From: Streptomyces diastatochromogenes | Lineage (GTDB): Bacteria > Actinomycetota > Actinomycetes > Streptomycetales > Streptomycetaceae | Length of the DNA stretch: 64,000 bases | Assembly: GCA_026913215.1 (NCBI GenBank) | Contig: JAPTYK010000001.1 | Coordinates: 310,001 to 374,000, forward strand | Reading direction: 5' to 3' | Shown: in pieces, positions 50,363 to 60,135 of the stretch | Layout of the letters: each line of letters starts with the position of its first letter | Position numbering within the stretch: the stretch's first letter is position 1 | Made by a program: the position numbers and the translations under genes | Notes under the pieces: model-generated | Seen by the model: the letters and a program-made list of their open reading frames with translations, nothing else | What the model was told of the DNA's origin: nothing | Databases searched by the model: none

Positions 50363-51422
50363 TCGGTGCCCCGCGGCGCCAGGCCGAGGTCGCCGCCGTC
50401 CGGGACGGCGAAGTAGCGGGCGACGTCGGCGTCCGTGACCTCGGCGAGGGTCGCCGGGGTCCAGCGGGGGTTCCGGTCCTTGTCGACGACCTGGGCGCGG
50501 ATGCCCTCGACGAGGTCGGGGGTGCTGAGGGCGGCGCAGGAGACGCGGTACTCCAGGTCGAGGACCTCCTCCAGGCCGGCGAGGGCGCGGGAGCGGCGGA
50601 GGGTGGCCAGGGTCGCCTTGAGGGCGGACGGGGACCGTCCGAGGAGGGTCTCGGCCGTCTCCTTCGCGGCGGGCACGCCGCTCTCGAAGAGGCGCTCGAC
50701 GATCTCCTCGACGGTCGGCGCGGTGTAGCAGGCGTCGATCCACTCCCGCTGCTGGGCGAGGACGCCCTCGGGCGGCGCGGCGGCGTGGCGGGCGAGGGCC
50801 TCGGCGGCCGGGAGGTCCGCCAGGTCGCGGGCCAGGGCGGGGAGTTCGGCGGAGGGCACGAAGGCGTCGGCGAGGTCCGTGAGGATCGCGTCGGCGGCGC
50901 CGACAGGGCTTCCGGTGAGGGCGAGGTGGGTGCCGAGCTCGCCGGGGGCGCGGCCCAGGAGGTGGGTGCCGCCGACGTCGGGGACGAAGCCGATGCCGGT
51001 CTCGGGCATGGCGACCCGGGAGCGTTCGGTGACGACGCGGACGGAGCCGTGCGCGGAGACGCCGACGCCGCCGCCCATGACGATGCCGTCCATGAGGGCG
51101 ACGTAGGGCTTGGGGTAGCGGGCGATGCGGGCGTTGAGCCGGTACTCGTCCCGCCAGAAGGCGGCGGAGGCGGAGCCCCGGCGCGGGCGTCGTCGTGGAT
51201 GGCGCGGATGTCGCCGCCGGCGCAGAGGCCCCGCTCGCCCGCGCCCTCGACGACGACGGTGGTGACGGCCGGATCGTGCTCCCACGCGGTGAGGGCCCCG
51301 TCGACGGCGAGGACCATGGGATGGGTGAGCGCGTTGATGGCGCGGGGCCGGTTCAGGGTGATGAACCCGGCGCGGCCCTCCGTCCGGAGGAGTACGTCGG
51401 GAGTTCCGGTCGGCACGATCAC
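50359..51422 (-). CDS. 3-hydroxyisobutyryl-CoA hydrolase-like (enoyl-CoA hydratase family)
   Basis: About 354 residues, crotonase fold. FITLNRPRAINALTHPM, GAGERGLCAGGDIRAIH as the first oxyanion-hole segment, YVALMDGIVMGGGVGVSAHG and RVAMPETGIGFVPDVGGTHLLGR are the HIBCH signature, whose role is valine breakdown. One base is missing near 51180. GTG at 51422 has AAGGGA five bases upstream and is preferred over GTG 51416. Its stop overlaps the glutaminase start. Confidence 0.88.
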
Positions 51423-51631
51423 TCGGTCCCTTCGGTGGCGCGGCTCGCTGTCCGGGCCACGGTACCGGGGTGCTCCGCGCGTGCCGAAGGGCGGGAAGGA
51501 CTCATCCGCTTCTCGCGGATCCTGATTGCACGGTGCGCGGTCCGGTGACGGCCGCTGCTCCGCGTCCTCACGCCGAGTCCTTCCCGTCACCTCCATGGAA
51601 CCACCGGCGGGCGGGGCGCGAGCGCCGGTGT

Positions 51632-51666
51632 CACGGGACGTGGTCACGGGGTGACCACGTCCCGTG
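51632..51666 (-). terminator. strong hairpin terminator after the acetyltransferase
   Basis: CACGGGACGTGGTCAC, loop GGG, GTGACCACGTCCCGTG: sixteen perfect pairs ending seven bases past the acetyltransferase stop on the minus strand. Confidence 0.75.
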
Positions 51667-51672
51667 CCGGGC

Positions 51673-52355
51673 TCAGGCCGGCAGCAGGTCCTGCGGGATG
51701 CGCACCTGCCGGGGGGTGGAGAGGCGCAGCTCGATGATGTCCCGGACCGTGGGCCACTCCTCGTCGAGGATCGAGTAGAAGGCCGTGTCGCGGACGGCTC
51801 CGTCGAGGCCCCGGGAGTGGGCGCGGCGGATGCCCTCGCAGGTCGCTCCGAGGCGCTCGATGGCGATTCTGGAGCGGGTGTTGCGGGCGTCGGCGCGCAT
51901 GCTGATGCGGCGGACGCCCCAGGCCTCGAAGGCGTGCCGGAGCATGAGGTACTTGGCCTCGGTGTTGATGCCGGTGCCCCGGGCGTCGCCCGCGATCCAG
52001 GTGTTCCCGATCTCGGCGGCGTCCGGGACGGCGGTCAGCGGATCGCCGTGGGGCATGCCGGGGCGGGCGGCCAGACGAGCGGGCCCCGCCAGTAGTCGAG
52101 TTCGAGGAAGCGGGTGGAGCCGATGACTCGTTCGTCGGCCGTACTGACCAGGGCGAAGGGCAGGCAACGGCCTGCCGCCTGATCGGCGAGGGCGCGGGCG
52201 ATGTAGTCGAGGGCCGATTCGAGGCCGTCGGGTACGGGGGTGAAGGCGTAGGCCGATCGGTCCGCCCCGCCGGCCCGCGCGAGGGCTTCGGCGTGCCGCA
52301 TCGCCAGCGGCTCCAGGCGCACGGAGCGCCCGGTCAGGAGAACAGGTACTGGCAC
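51673..52355 (-). CDS. GNAT-family N-acetyltransferase
   Basis: About 227 residues. N-terminal VLLTGRSVRLEPLAMRHAEAL, then GSTRFLELDYW, EIGNTWIAGDARGTGINTEAKYLMLRHAFE as the acetyl-CoA site (R-G-T-G) and ADARNTRSRIAIERLGATCEG. Resembles acetyltransferases of the RimL/ribosomal type. One base is missing near 52075. GTG start. Followed by a 16-pair terminator, so it is a single-gene unit. Confidence 0.82.
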
Positions 52356-52643
52356 GGAACCTCGGGTCTTTCACGGGCAGGGACGACTCCCGCCGCGGGG
52401 AGGCCGCGGCGGCAGCTGGAGGGAGGTTCTCGCCTGGTTCCGGAGGTGTCGAGAGAACGACAAATGAGCAGGTAAAACGGTTCGTCACCAGGTGCGAGGA
52501 GGAACAGTATGCAGCCACAACCGCTCCGAGAACAGAACCCTGGGAGAACCCGCGTCCACGAGGGGGTGAAGCCTGTCGTGCGCCCGGTCCGCACGGTCTC
52601 ACGGGCCGGACGGGGCCGCCCGCCAGTCGGACGGCCCTCCGGT
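52356..52643. other. intergenic region; possible short gene start
   Basis: Contains an AT-richer patch at 52450-52500 (ACGACAAATGAGCAGGTAAA) and GAGGAGGAACAGT-ATG at 52509, a textbook plus-strand ribosome binding site. The open frame that follows runs antisense into the RNase H gene without a recognisable protein, so no gene is called here. Confidence 0.4.
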
Positions 52644-53339
52644 TCAGACGCAGGTGGGATGGCCCCAGCCGTCGGAGTTCTTGGCGATGGTCTCGCCCTT
52701 GTCGTAGGCACGACCACAGCGGCAGCGGCCCGGGAATTTCGCGTTCAGGGTGCCGCCGGACGGGCGATTCCTCCGGGGATCCCCGCCGGCGCCCGCGGAG
52801 CCCGTACGGGGCGCAGAGGAGCGCGTCCGGGGCGTGGAGGGGCGTGCGGAGGGCTCCGCCGGGGCAGCTCGGCCCCGGCGCCGGAGGCCAGGGGTTCCTG
52901 CGTCCGGGCGGAGTGGCTGGCCGCGCGGTCGGCGGCGTCGTTGAGGGGTCGCCGTCGACCTGGTGCGCGGGGACGTAGACGAAGTCGACGTCCCGGCCGG
53001 TGAGCAGCGCGTCGATCCGTACGACCAGGTCCTTGTTGGCGACGGGGTGCCGGCGGCGGTCTTCCAGCCCTTGCGGCGCCAGCCGGGGAGCCAGGTCGTG
53101 ACGGCCTTCATGGCGTACTGCGAGTCCATCCGGACCTCGGCGGGCACGTCGGGGTCGAGGGCCTCCAGGAGGCGCTCCAGGGCCGTGAGTTCGGCCACGT
53201 TGTTGGTCGCCCGGCCGAGGGGGCCCGCCTCCCAGCGGTCGATCGCCCCGTCGGCGCGGCCGATGACCCATGCCCAGGCCGCGGGGCCGGGGTTTCCCTT
53301 GGACGCGCCGTCGCACGCCGCGATGATCTTCTCCACCAT
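52644..53339 (-). CDS. RNase H-family protein with C-terminal Cys-rich tail
   Basis: About 232 residues. Type I RNase H fold: ACDGASKGNPGP with Asp10, VAELTALERLLEAL with the catalytic Glu, MDSQYAMKAVTTWLPGWRRKGW, and LNDAADRAA with the last Asp. Degrades the RNA strand of RNA-DNA hybrids. After a Pro/Ser-rich linker there is an unusual tail, GRCRCGRAYDKGETIA then GWGHPTC, with three cysteines and a His that could bind zinc. Breaks near 53045 and 52935. ATG start. Separated from the RNA-repair operon upstream by a strong terminator. Confidence 0.83.
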   Translation of the reverse strand: MVEKIIAACDGASKGNPGPAAWAWVIGRADGAIDRWEAGPLGRATNNVAELTALERLLEALDPDVPAEVRMDSQYAMKAVTTWLPGWRRKGWKTAAGTPSPTRTWSYGSTRCSPAGTSTSSTSPRTRSTATPQRRRRPRGQPLRPDAGTPGLRRRGRAAPAEPSARPSTPRTRSSAPRTGSAGAGGDPRRNRPSGGTLNAKFPGRCRCGRAYDKGETIAKNSDGWGHPTCV

Positions 53340-53355
53340 CCCACGATCCTGACAC

Positions 53356-53384
53356 GGGACGGGGTGGGCGATCCACCCCGTCCC
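53356..53384 (-). terminator. terminator of the RNA-repair operon
   Basis: GGGACGGGGTGG, loop GCGAT, CCACCCCGTCCC: twelve perfect pairs, 18 bases past the polynucleotide kinase stop on the minus strand. Confidence 0.75.
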
Positions 53385-53401
53385 CGGGCGGCCGGGGCTG
53401 G

Positions 53402-54318
53402 TCAGAAGGCGCCGTAGTTGACCTGCCAGGTGGGCAGGCCCATCCGGCGCCAGAGGGCGACCACGCGGTCGCGGTCGTCCAGGGAGACCCGGACCGCGTA
53501 CCGGTGGCGGACGTGGGCGTCGAAGAGCTCCGCCTTCACCAGGTCGTCGCCGCGGCCGTCGCCGGAGGCGCGCATCCACAGCTCGTCGTACGGCACCTCG
53601 TGGCGGGCGAGCCAGCTCTCGGTGAGGGCCCGGTGGTCCTCGCTGCGCCCGGAGAGCAGCACGATCCGGTCCCGCTCGGTGTGCCGGAAGGCCCGCAGGG
53701 CGTCGCGCACGGAGGGGTTGATCAGGTCGCGGTCGCAGCGGGAGAAGTCGTACGGGCCCCGGTCGACGCGCAGCGCGAGGGTGCCGTCGATGTCGCACAT
53801 CACGGCGGTGGGCAGCGCCGGGTCGGGGACGTAGGGCTCTCCGACGGTCGGGCGGTCGTTGAGCCAGTCCGCGGTGAGGCGCCAGCCGCCCCGGGTGGCC
53901 TTGGCGTGCTTCTCGGCGAGGATGCGGATGATCTCCTCGCCGACGGGCCGTTCGCGGGCGGCGTCGCGGCGGACGCACTCGTCGACGGGGACGTCGGTGA
54001 AGTCGTGGACGGCGAAGGTGGCGAGTCCGCCCACGGCGGCCTTCAGCCGCTTGGGGACGTGCGGGGTCAGGTGCGTGTTGTCGACGACGACGTCGAAGCC
54101 GTCGTCGACGGCGGCGCGGACCGCCGCGTCCTGGATGCCGAGCACGGTCCGCTCGTGCTGGTGGGACCGGCCGCGCTCCGGTGAGGGACGTCGAGCATGG
54201 CGCGGAGGTCGTCGAGGTTGACGCGGCGCATCCGGCCCTCGGCGGCGGCCTGGAGGGCGCGGGCGGCGGTCGTCTTCCCGGAGGCCGGGAGGCCGGTCAT
54301 GAGGTGGACCACGGGCAC
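53402..54318 (-). CDS. polynucleotide 5'-kinase / 3'-phosphatase (T4 Pnkp-like)
   Basis: About 305 residues. N-terminal P-loop kinase with MTGLPASGKTTAAR (Lys15) and VVDNTHLTP; C-terminal HAD phosphatase with MCDIDGTLALR near residue 176 and LLSGRSEDHR. This is the two-domain layout of T4 polynucleotide kinase, which rebuilds 5'-phosphate and 3'-OH ends for RNA ligase. One base is missing near 54170. GTG follows GGAGAAC and lies two bases after the RNA ligase stop, so the two form an RNA-repair operon. Cytosolic. Confidence 0.88.
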
Positions 54319-54320
54319 GG

Positions 54321-55526
54321 TCAGTTCTCCTCGTCGTGGGCGAAGGGGTCGGTGGCCCGGGCGCAGCTGCCGCCAGACGAGGAGGTCGGTGCGGCGCCCG
54401 TCGAGGCGCAGGAAGAGGAGGGCGCGCAGGGCCCGGTCGGTGACGTCCGCGGCGGCGCGGGCGAAGGCCGCCCGGTCGCCGGCGAGGTGGGCCAGGGCGG
54501 CGTAGGCCTCGTCGACGGCCCGCTCGCGGTCGGCGGCGGCCGTTTCGAGCCGGGTGATCACCTCGCGGACCCAGGCGTCGAACTCGTCGGGGACCTGTTC
54601 GAGGAGGGCGTCGAGGGGCTTTCCGCCGTCGGCCTCGACCTCGGTGACGGCGCAGCCCAGGCCCTTGGCCAGTTCGCCCGCGGGGACGCCGGCGAAGCGC
54701 TGGATGCCGTGGCCGCGCCAGATGTCCCGCTCGGTGACGCCGGTGAGCACCTTGTGGAGGCGCACGTACTCGCTGAGCTTGGCCTTGGCGCGCAGGCCGG
54801 AGGCGAAGCGCAGGACGAAGCCCTCGGCGTCGGTGCCGGTGGCCGGGAGGCCGCCGGGCAGGGTGTTGGACTCGGTCAGGGCGACGAGCTCGTCGACGCG
54901 CATGGCGGGCCAGGTGCGGACGACGGAGCCGAGGGGCCCCACCCCTCGGCGGCCTCGGCGAGGGGTGTCTCGGTGCCGTCCGGGCCGAAGGCCGCGAGCA
55001 GCACGAGGTCGCGGCGCTCGCCGTAGTTCACGACGATGCGGTTGCCCGGGTAGAGCATCTCGGCGAGGTAGGTGGTGCCGGGGGTCAGGCCGGTGGTGTC
55101 GGCGGCGTCGAGGCGGCGCTGCGCCCAGGTGGCCTGGCCGCTGGTGAAGGAGCCCTTGGAGGCGACGTGCCAGCGGTCGGCGTAGTGGAAGACCACGGCG
55201 AGGCTGCCGTCGACCTTGTCGTACACCTCAAAGGGTTCGTCGGGCAGCGGGGGCGCGTAGGGGCGGCCGCCGGCGTGTTCGGAGAGGTTGAAGAACTTGG
55301 GGAGGGGGAGCGCGACGATCCGGCCGGTGGTGTCGTCGGCGACGAGTCCGCGGCAGCGCGTGGTGGCCCGGTTCCAGTGCTGGGCGTACTGGCACGCGCG
55401 CGTGTAGGTGTAGATCGACAGCGGCAGCCCGGGGTGCCGCTTGCGCGTGACGTGGCCGTCCGCGAGGGCGGCGGCGAGTTCGTCGGCCGGCATCAGGTCG
55501 TGCAGAGTCAGGGTCGCCTGGCTCAT
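54321..55526 (-). CDS. T4 Rnl1-like RNA ligase
   Basis: About 402 residues. ATP-dependent nucleotidyl transferase: motif I is YDKVDGSLAVVFH with the adenylated Lys at about residue 104, motif Ia region ASKGSFTSGQ, motif III FEVYD/TYLAEMLYP, motif IV EGFVLRF and motif V LRAKAKLSEYVRLH. The order and size match T4 RNA ligase 1, which reseals cleaved tRNA anticodon loops. Frame changes near 54940 and 54352. ATG start; partner of the kinase-phosphatase just downstream. Confidence 0.88.
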
Positions 55527-55719
55527 GGGGTCCCTCCCGTGTGTTCGATGATCCATTCTCGGGCGGGGCGGGCGGGGAGGGACAACGATTTTCGCGGGGG
55601 ACGGTCCGCCGGGGGCGCCCGACCCGACTCCCGATCCCGGGCGTGTCGGTGGTGCCCCGTAGACTCGCCGTCTGCCCGTCGGTGACGGACGCCGGCGCAG
55701 GAACGAGGAAGCGAGCCCC

Positions 55720-56026
55720 ATGAACCACGCGGACGGCACGGCACCGATCTATGCCGAGCTCATACGGGAGCGGGGACGTTCCTCGTGACGTCCGCCAGGT
55801 CGCCGAGGAGGTTCTGCGGGATCTGAGCCGTTACATCCAGATGCCTCCGCAGGGGATGCCCGGTCCGCAGGGCGCCGTCGCGCACGCGGGTGCCCCGCAC
55901 CCCGGTGCCGGTGCCCCGATGGGCGTCACCGGCCCGATGGGCTCCGTCGGTCCCATGGGCGTCGGCGGTCCTTCCGGCATGGTGGGCCAGGCGGGGGCCG
56001 TCGTCCCGCACCGGCCGATGCTCTGA
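55720..56026 (+). CDS. small protein with Gly-Pro-Met repeats
   Basis: About 102 residues. The N-terminal 45 residues read MNHADGTAPIYAELI then GDVPRDVRQVAEEVLRDLSRY and look like a conserved folded helix pair; the rest is a collagen-like tract of G-P-M-G and A-P-H-P-G units (about 55 residues). The frame changes near 55775 in a G run (four G seen, three or six expected). No signal peptide. Function unknown. Confidence 0.65.
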
Positions 56027-56108
56027 CCCCGTCCGCGGGACCCGTTGTCAGTGGCGTGCGTCATGCTGCCCCGCGACATGACCGTACGGTGTTCCAGGGG
56101 ATGACGAC

Positions 56109-56689
56109 ATGGCCGAGGTACTGCTCTTCCACCACGCGCTCGGGCTGACGGCGGGCGTCGAGGCGTTCGCCGACGGGCTGCGGCGGGCCGGGCACACGGT
56201 GCACGTGCCCGATCTGTACGAGGGGCACACCTTCGGAGACCTGGAGGCCGGCGTCGGGTACGCCCGGGAGGTCGGCTTCGACACCGTCGTCGCGCGGGGC
56301 GAGAAGGCGGCCGAGGAGCTGCCCGGGGAGATCGTGTACGCCGGGTTCTCGCTGGGCGTGCTGCCCGCGCAGAAGCTGGCGCAGACCCGGCCCGGGGCCG
56401 CCGGGGCCCTGCTGTTCGGCGCGTGCGTGCCGGTGACCTCCTTCGGCCCGGCCTGGCCCGGGGCGTGCCCGTACAGGTGCACGGCATGGACGCCGACCCG
56501 TACTTCGCCGGTGACGGGGACCTGGAGGCGGCGCGCGAGCTGGTGGCGGGCGCCGGGGACCGGGAGCTGTTCCTGTACCCGGGGACGGCCCACCTGTTCA
56601 CGGAGCACGGCACGCCGGACTTCGTGCCCGAGGCGGCCGGGCTGTGCGCCCGGCGGGCGCTGTGCTTCCTGGACGCCCTCAAGAACTGA
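56109..56689 (+). CDS. dienelactone hydrolase-family protein
   Basis: Alpha/beta hydrolase, about 193 residues. VLLFHHALGLTAGVEAFAD and HTVHVPDLYEGHTF at the start; nucleophile elbow GFSLG with Ser (classical dienelactone hydrolase has Cys here); MDADPYF supplies Asp and GTAHLF the His. Substrate unknown. One base is missing near 56458. ATG preceded by AGGGGATGAC. Confidence 0.84.
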
Positions 56690-56850
56690 GCCCCGGGGTC
56701 AACCGATCGGTGGACCCCGGTGTCGGCCGTCCCGCCCACCGGAAGGGGCCGGGCGGCGGACCGGGCGGCGAGGGGCGCGGGCGGAGGATCGGGGCAGGGC
56801 GCGGACCCCGGCGGGGCCGTCCGCGCGGTCGCCGCACCGAGGAGTCCGTC

Positions 56851-58011
56851 ATGCCGAAGTTCCGCCGTCCGTCCCGTGCCGCCCGGGTGCTCGTGCCCGG
56901 CGCGGTGGCCGTGGTCCTCCTCGCGGGCTGCGCCCAGGGGTCCGGGGACGGCCTCGGCGACGCCCGCCGGCGCCTCCCCACGACCGGACCCGCCACTCCC
57001 GGCTCCCCGCCGCCGTGACGCCCGGCCCGGACGGCACGGTCGCCCTGGGCACCCTGCTCGTCACCGACTTCGGCTCCGACACCGTCACGTTCGTCGACCC
57101 GCGCGGGCGCCACCGGCTCCGTGAAGGTCGGCACCGCTCCGTACGGTCTGGCCGTCGGCGAGGACGGGCGGGCCTGGGTGGCGACCGCCGAGGGCGTGGC
57201 CGTCGTGGACACCGCGAGCCGGAAGCGCCTGGCGCTGATCCCGTACCGCACGGACACCGGGCCGGTGACCACGGGCGAGTACCGGGGCGGCGGCATGGGC
57301 ATCGCGCTCGCCCCGGACGGGCGGCGGGTGTACGTGGGGGTCAACGTGCCCGGCGGGAACGGCACCCTGGAGGTCGTCGACACGGCGGCGCTGAAGGTCA
57401 CGGACGTCGTCCCGGTCGGCCGGCGCCCCTTCGACGTGGACGTGTCGCGGGACGGCTCCGAGGTGTACGCGACGGACCACGACTCCTTCGACGTGACGGT
57501 CGTCGCGGCGGGGACGCTGGAGCCGCGCCGGATCGAGGTCGCCCCGTACGGCACGGAGGGCGGGCTCGGTTCCTGGCTCAAGCCGCACTACACGGCCGTG
57601 CGGCCCTCGGACGGGAAGCTGCTGCTGCCCTTCGAGGGCGAGCGGCTCGCGGTGGTGGACCCCCGGACGGGCCGGACGACGATCGAGCCGATGACGGCCA
57701 ACACCCATCAGCACGGCACGACCGTGACCCCCGACGGCACGCTGCTGACCGTGGGCACGGGGCCGATCGACCCGGACGCGGACGCGGGGCCCTCCCTGAC
57801 GGTGCGCACGCCCGGCGGGGCCGAGCGGGTCTATCCGCTGGAGGGCCCGCACGAGAGCGTGGCCGTGTCCCGGGACGGCCGCACCGCCTATGTGACGGGC
57901 GGCTTCACCCGGGACGGCTACTGGGACGGCCTGACCGTGGTCGACCTCGGCACGGGCGACACCCGCCGTCTCCCGGCGGGCTCGCGGCCGCTCGGGATCG
58001 CCGTCCTCTGA
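56851..58011 (+). CDS. beta-propeller lipoprotein (YncE-like)
   Basis: About 387 residues. Lipoprotein signal with lipobox LLAGC near residue 25, then repeated blades of the YncE/lactonase type: VTDFGSDTVTFVDP, VGTAPYGLAVGEDGRAWVA, GIALAPDGRRVYVGV, VGRRPFDVDVSRDGSEVYATD and ESVAVSRDGRTAYVTGG. Likely anchored outside the cell membrane; ligand unknown. Frame changes near 57010 and 57108. ATG with GAGGAG upstream. Its TGA shares a palindrome with the next, convergent stop. Confidence 0.8.
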
Positions 58012-58021
58012 GGCGCCTCAG
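58008..58021. terminator. palindrome containing both convergent stop codons
   Basis: CTGAGGCGCCTCAG is a perfect 14-base palindrome holding the TGA of the beta-propeller gene and the TGA of the FMN reductase gene on the opposite strand. Could help terminate both transcripts, though it is short and lacks a loop. Confidence 0.35.
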
Positions 58022-58590
58022 CGCTGGGGCGGCAGGACGGTGAGGACCCGCTCCACGAAGGCCTTGAAGTCGGCCATGAAGTCGGACAGGAACTGCTGGG
58101 TCGTCGGGTCGGTGACTTCGCCGTCCTCGCCGAACAGCCCCGGGGTGAACTGGATGTACGCCTCCGGGGCGTTCATCTGCGGGGAGTTGCAGAAGGAGAG
58201 CACCGAGCGGAGGCTCTGCTGGGCGACGGCGGTGCCGATCTTGCCGGGCGAGGCGCCGATGACGGCGGACGGCTTGTGCGTGAAGGAGTTGGTGCCCCAG
58301 GGACGGCTGGCCCAGTCGATGGCGTTCTTGAGGGCGCCGGGGATGGACCGGTTGTACTCGGGGGTGACGAAGAGGACGGCGTCGACGGCGGCGATGGCCT
58401 CCTTGAGCGCCCTGCCCTCGGGCGGGTAGTCGGCGTCGAAGTCGTGGTTGTAGAGCGGGAGGTCCTTGATGGGGATCTCCTGGAACTCCAGGCCCGGCGG
58501 CGCCACGCGGAGGAGCGCCCGGGACAGGATCCGGTTGATGGACGTGGCCGACAGGCTGCCGATGAAGTAGCCGACCTTGTACGTGGTCAT
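58018..58590 (-). CDS. NADPH-dependent FMN reductase
   Basis: Intact, 190 residues, flavodoxin-like fold. GYFIGSLSATSINRIL binds the FMN phosphate, VTPEYNRSIPGALKNAIDWASRP is the family signature (P-E-Y-N), and SAVIGASPGKIGT follows. Reduces FMN, quinones or chromate-like acceptors with NADPH. ATG start; divergent from the NADH dehydrogenase-like gene with 123 bases between starts. Confidence 0.9.
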   Translation of the reverse strand: MTTYKVGYFIGSLSATSINRILSRALLRVAPPGLEFQEIPIKDLPLYNHDFDADYPPEGRALKEAIAAVDAVLFVTPEYNRSIPGALKNAIDWASRPWGTNSFTHKPSAVIGASPGKIGTAVAQQSLRSVLSFCNSPQMNAPEAYIQFTPGLFGEDGEVTDPTTQQFLSDFMADFKAFVERVLTVLPPQR

Positions 58591-58713
58591 GCGCGCTGTT
58601 CCGCCTTCCGTGGGGGGCTGCGGGATCTCCTTCCGCAACGTAACCCGAAGAGCGATCCGTCACCAATCACGATAAAAAGGGGGAAACGACGCTCATACGG
58701 AAGGGCGGACAGC

Positions 58714-60092
58714 GTGACGCGACCGAGGATTCTCGTGGTGGGCGCCGGTTTCGCCGGAGTGGGCTGCGTACGGCGGCTCGAACGGCGCCTCACGGCGCGG
58801 GAGGCGCTGATCACGCTCATCTCGCCGTTCTCGTACCAGCTGTACCTGCCGCTGCTCCCCCAGGTGGCCGCCGGCGTGCTGACCCCGCAGTCCGTCGCGC
58901 TGTCGCTGCGGCGCAGCCAGCGGCACCGGACCCGGATCGTCCCGGGCGGCGTGGTGGGCATCGACACGGCGGCGAAGGTCTGCGTGGTGCGGACGATCTC
59001 CGGGGAGTACGTGACGGAGCCGTACGACCACCTCGTCCTCGCGCCCGGCAGCGTGACCCGCACCTTCGACATCCCGGGGCTCGCCGAGTACGCGCGCGGG
59101 ATGAAGACGCTCGCGGAGGCCGCCTACATCCGGGACCACGTCATCGCCCAGCTGGACCTGGCGGACGCGAGCGACGACGACGAGGAGCGGGCCGCGCGGC
59201 TGCGGTTCGTCGTGGTCGGCGGCGGATACGCGGGGACGGAGACGGCGGCCTGCCTCCAGCTGCTCACGGCCAACGCGGTCAAGCGCTATCCCCGGCTCGA
59301 CCCCGACCTCATCAAGTGGCACCTGGTGGACATCGCGCCGAAGCTGATGCCCGAGCTGGGCGACAAGCTGGGCGCCGCCGCCATGGAGATCCTGACGAAG
59401 CGCGGCATCGAGGTCTCCCTCGGGGTCTCCGTGGCCTCGGTGGACGAGGAGACGGTGACGCTCACGGACGGGCGGGTGCTGCCGAGCCGGACGCTGATCT
59501 GGACGGCCGGCGTGGCCGCGAGTCCGCTGATCGGCACGCTCGGCGCGGAGACCGTCCGGGGCCGGCTCGTCGTCTCTGCCGAGATGGACGTGCCGGGGCT
59601 CGACGGGGTGTGGGCGCTCGGCGACGCGGCGGCGGTCCCCGATCTCGCCAAGGGCGAGGAGGGCGCGATCTGTCCGCCGACCGCGCAGCACGCGATGCGG
59701 CAGGGCAAGGCCCTCGCCGACAACCTGGTCGCGAGGCTGCGGAGCGAGCCGACCCGCCCGTACACCCACAAGGACCTGGGGCTCGTGGTGGACCTGGGCG
59801 GCATGGACGGGGTGTCGAAGCCGCTCGGGGTGGAGCTGCACGGGGCGCCCGCGCAGGCCGTGGCCCGCGGCTACCACTGGGCGGCGCTGCGGACCAATGT
59901 GGCCAAGACCAGGGTGATGACGAACTGGCTGCTCAACGCCGTCGCGGGCGACGACTACGTGCGGACCGGGTTCCTGGCCTCGAAGGCGGGGACGCTGCGG
60001 GACTTCGAGTACACGGACGCGTATCTGACGGCGGAGCAGGTCCGTGAGCACACGGCCTCGTTCCGCGGGGCGGTCGGGTCCGGCGGAACTGA
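58714..60092 (+). CDS. NAD(P)/FAD-dependent oxidoreductase (type II NADH dehydrogenase-like)
   Basis: About 459 residues. N-terminal FAD motif VVGAGFAGVGCVRRLE and central NADH motif VVVGGGYAGTETA, with ISPFSYQLYLPLLPQVAAG and WALGDAAAVPD, typical of NDH-2. Passes electrons from NADH to quinone at the membrane surface without pumping protons. GTG start after AAGGGCGGACAGC. One G is missing near 60068; the corrected frame ends VRRN and stops at 60092, otherwise the frame runs on into the convergent gene. Confidence 0.87.
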
Positions 60093-60135
60093 CGCCGCGC
60101 GGCGCCGGGACCCGTCCCCGGCGCCGCGCGGGCCG

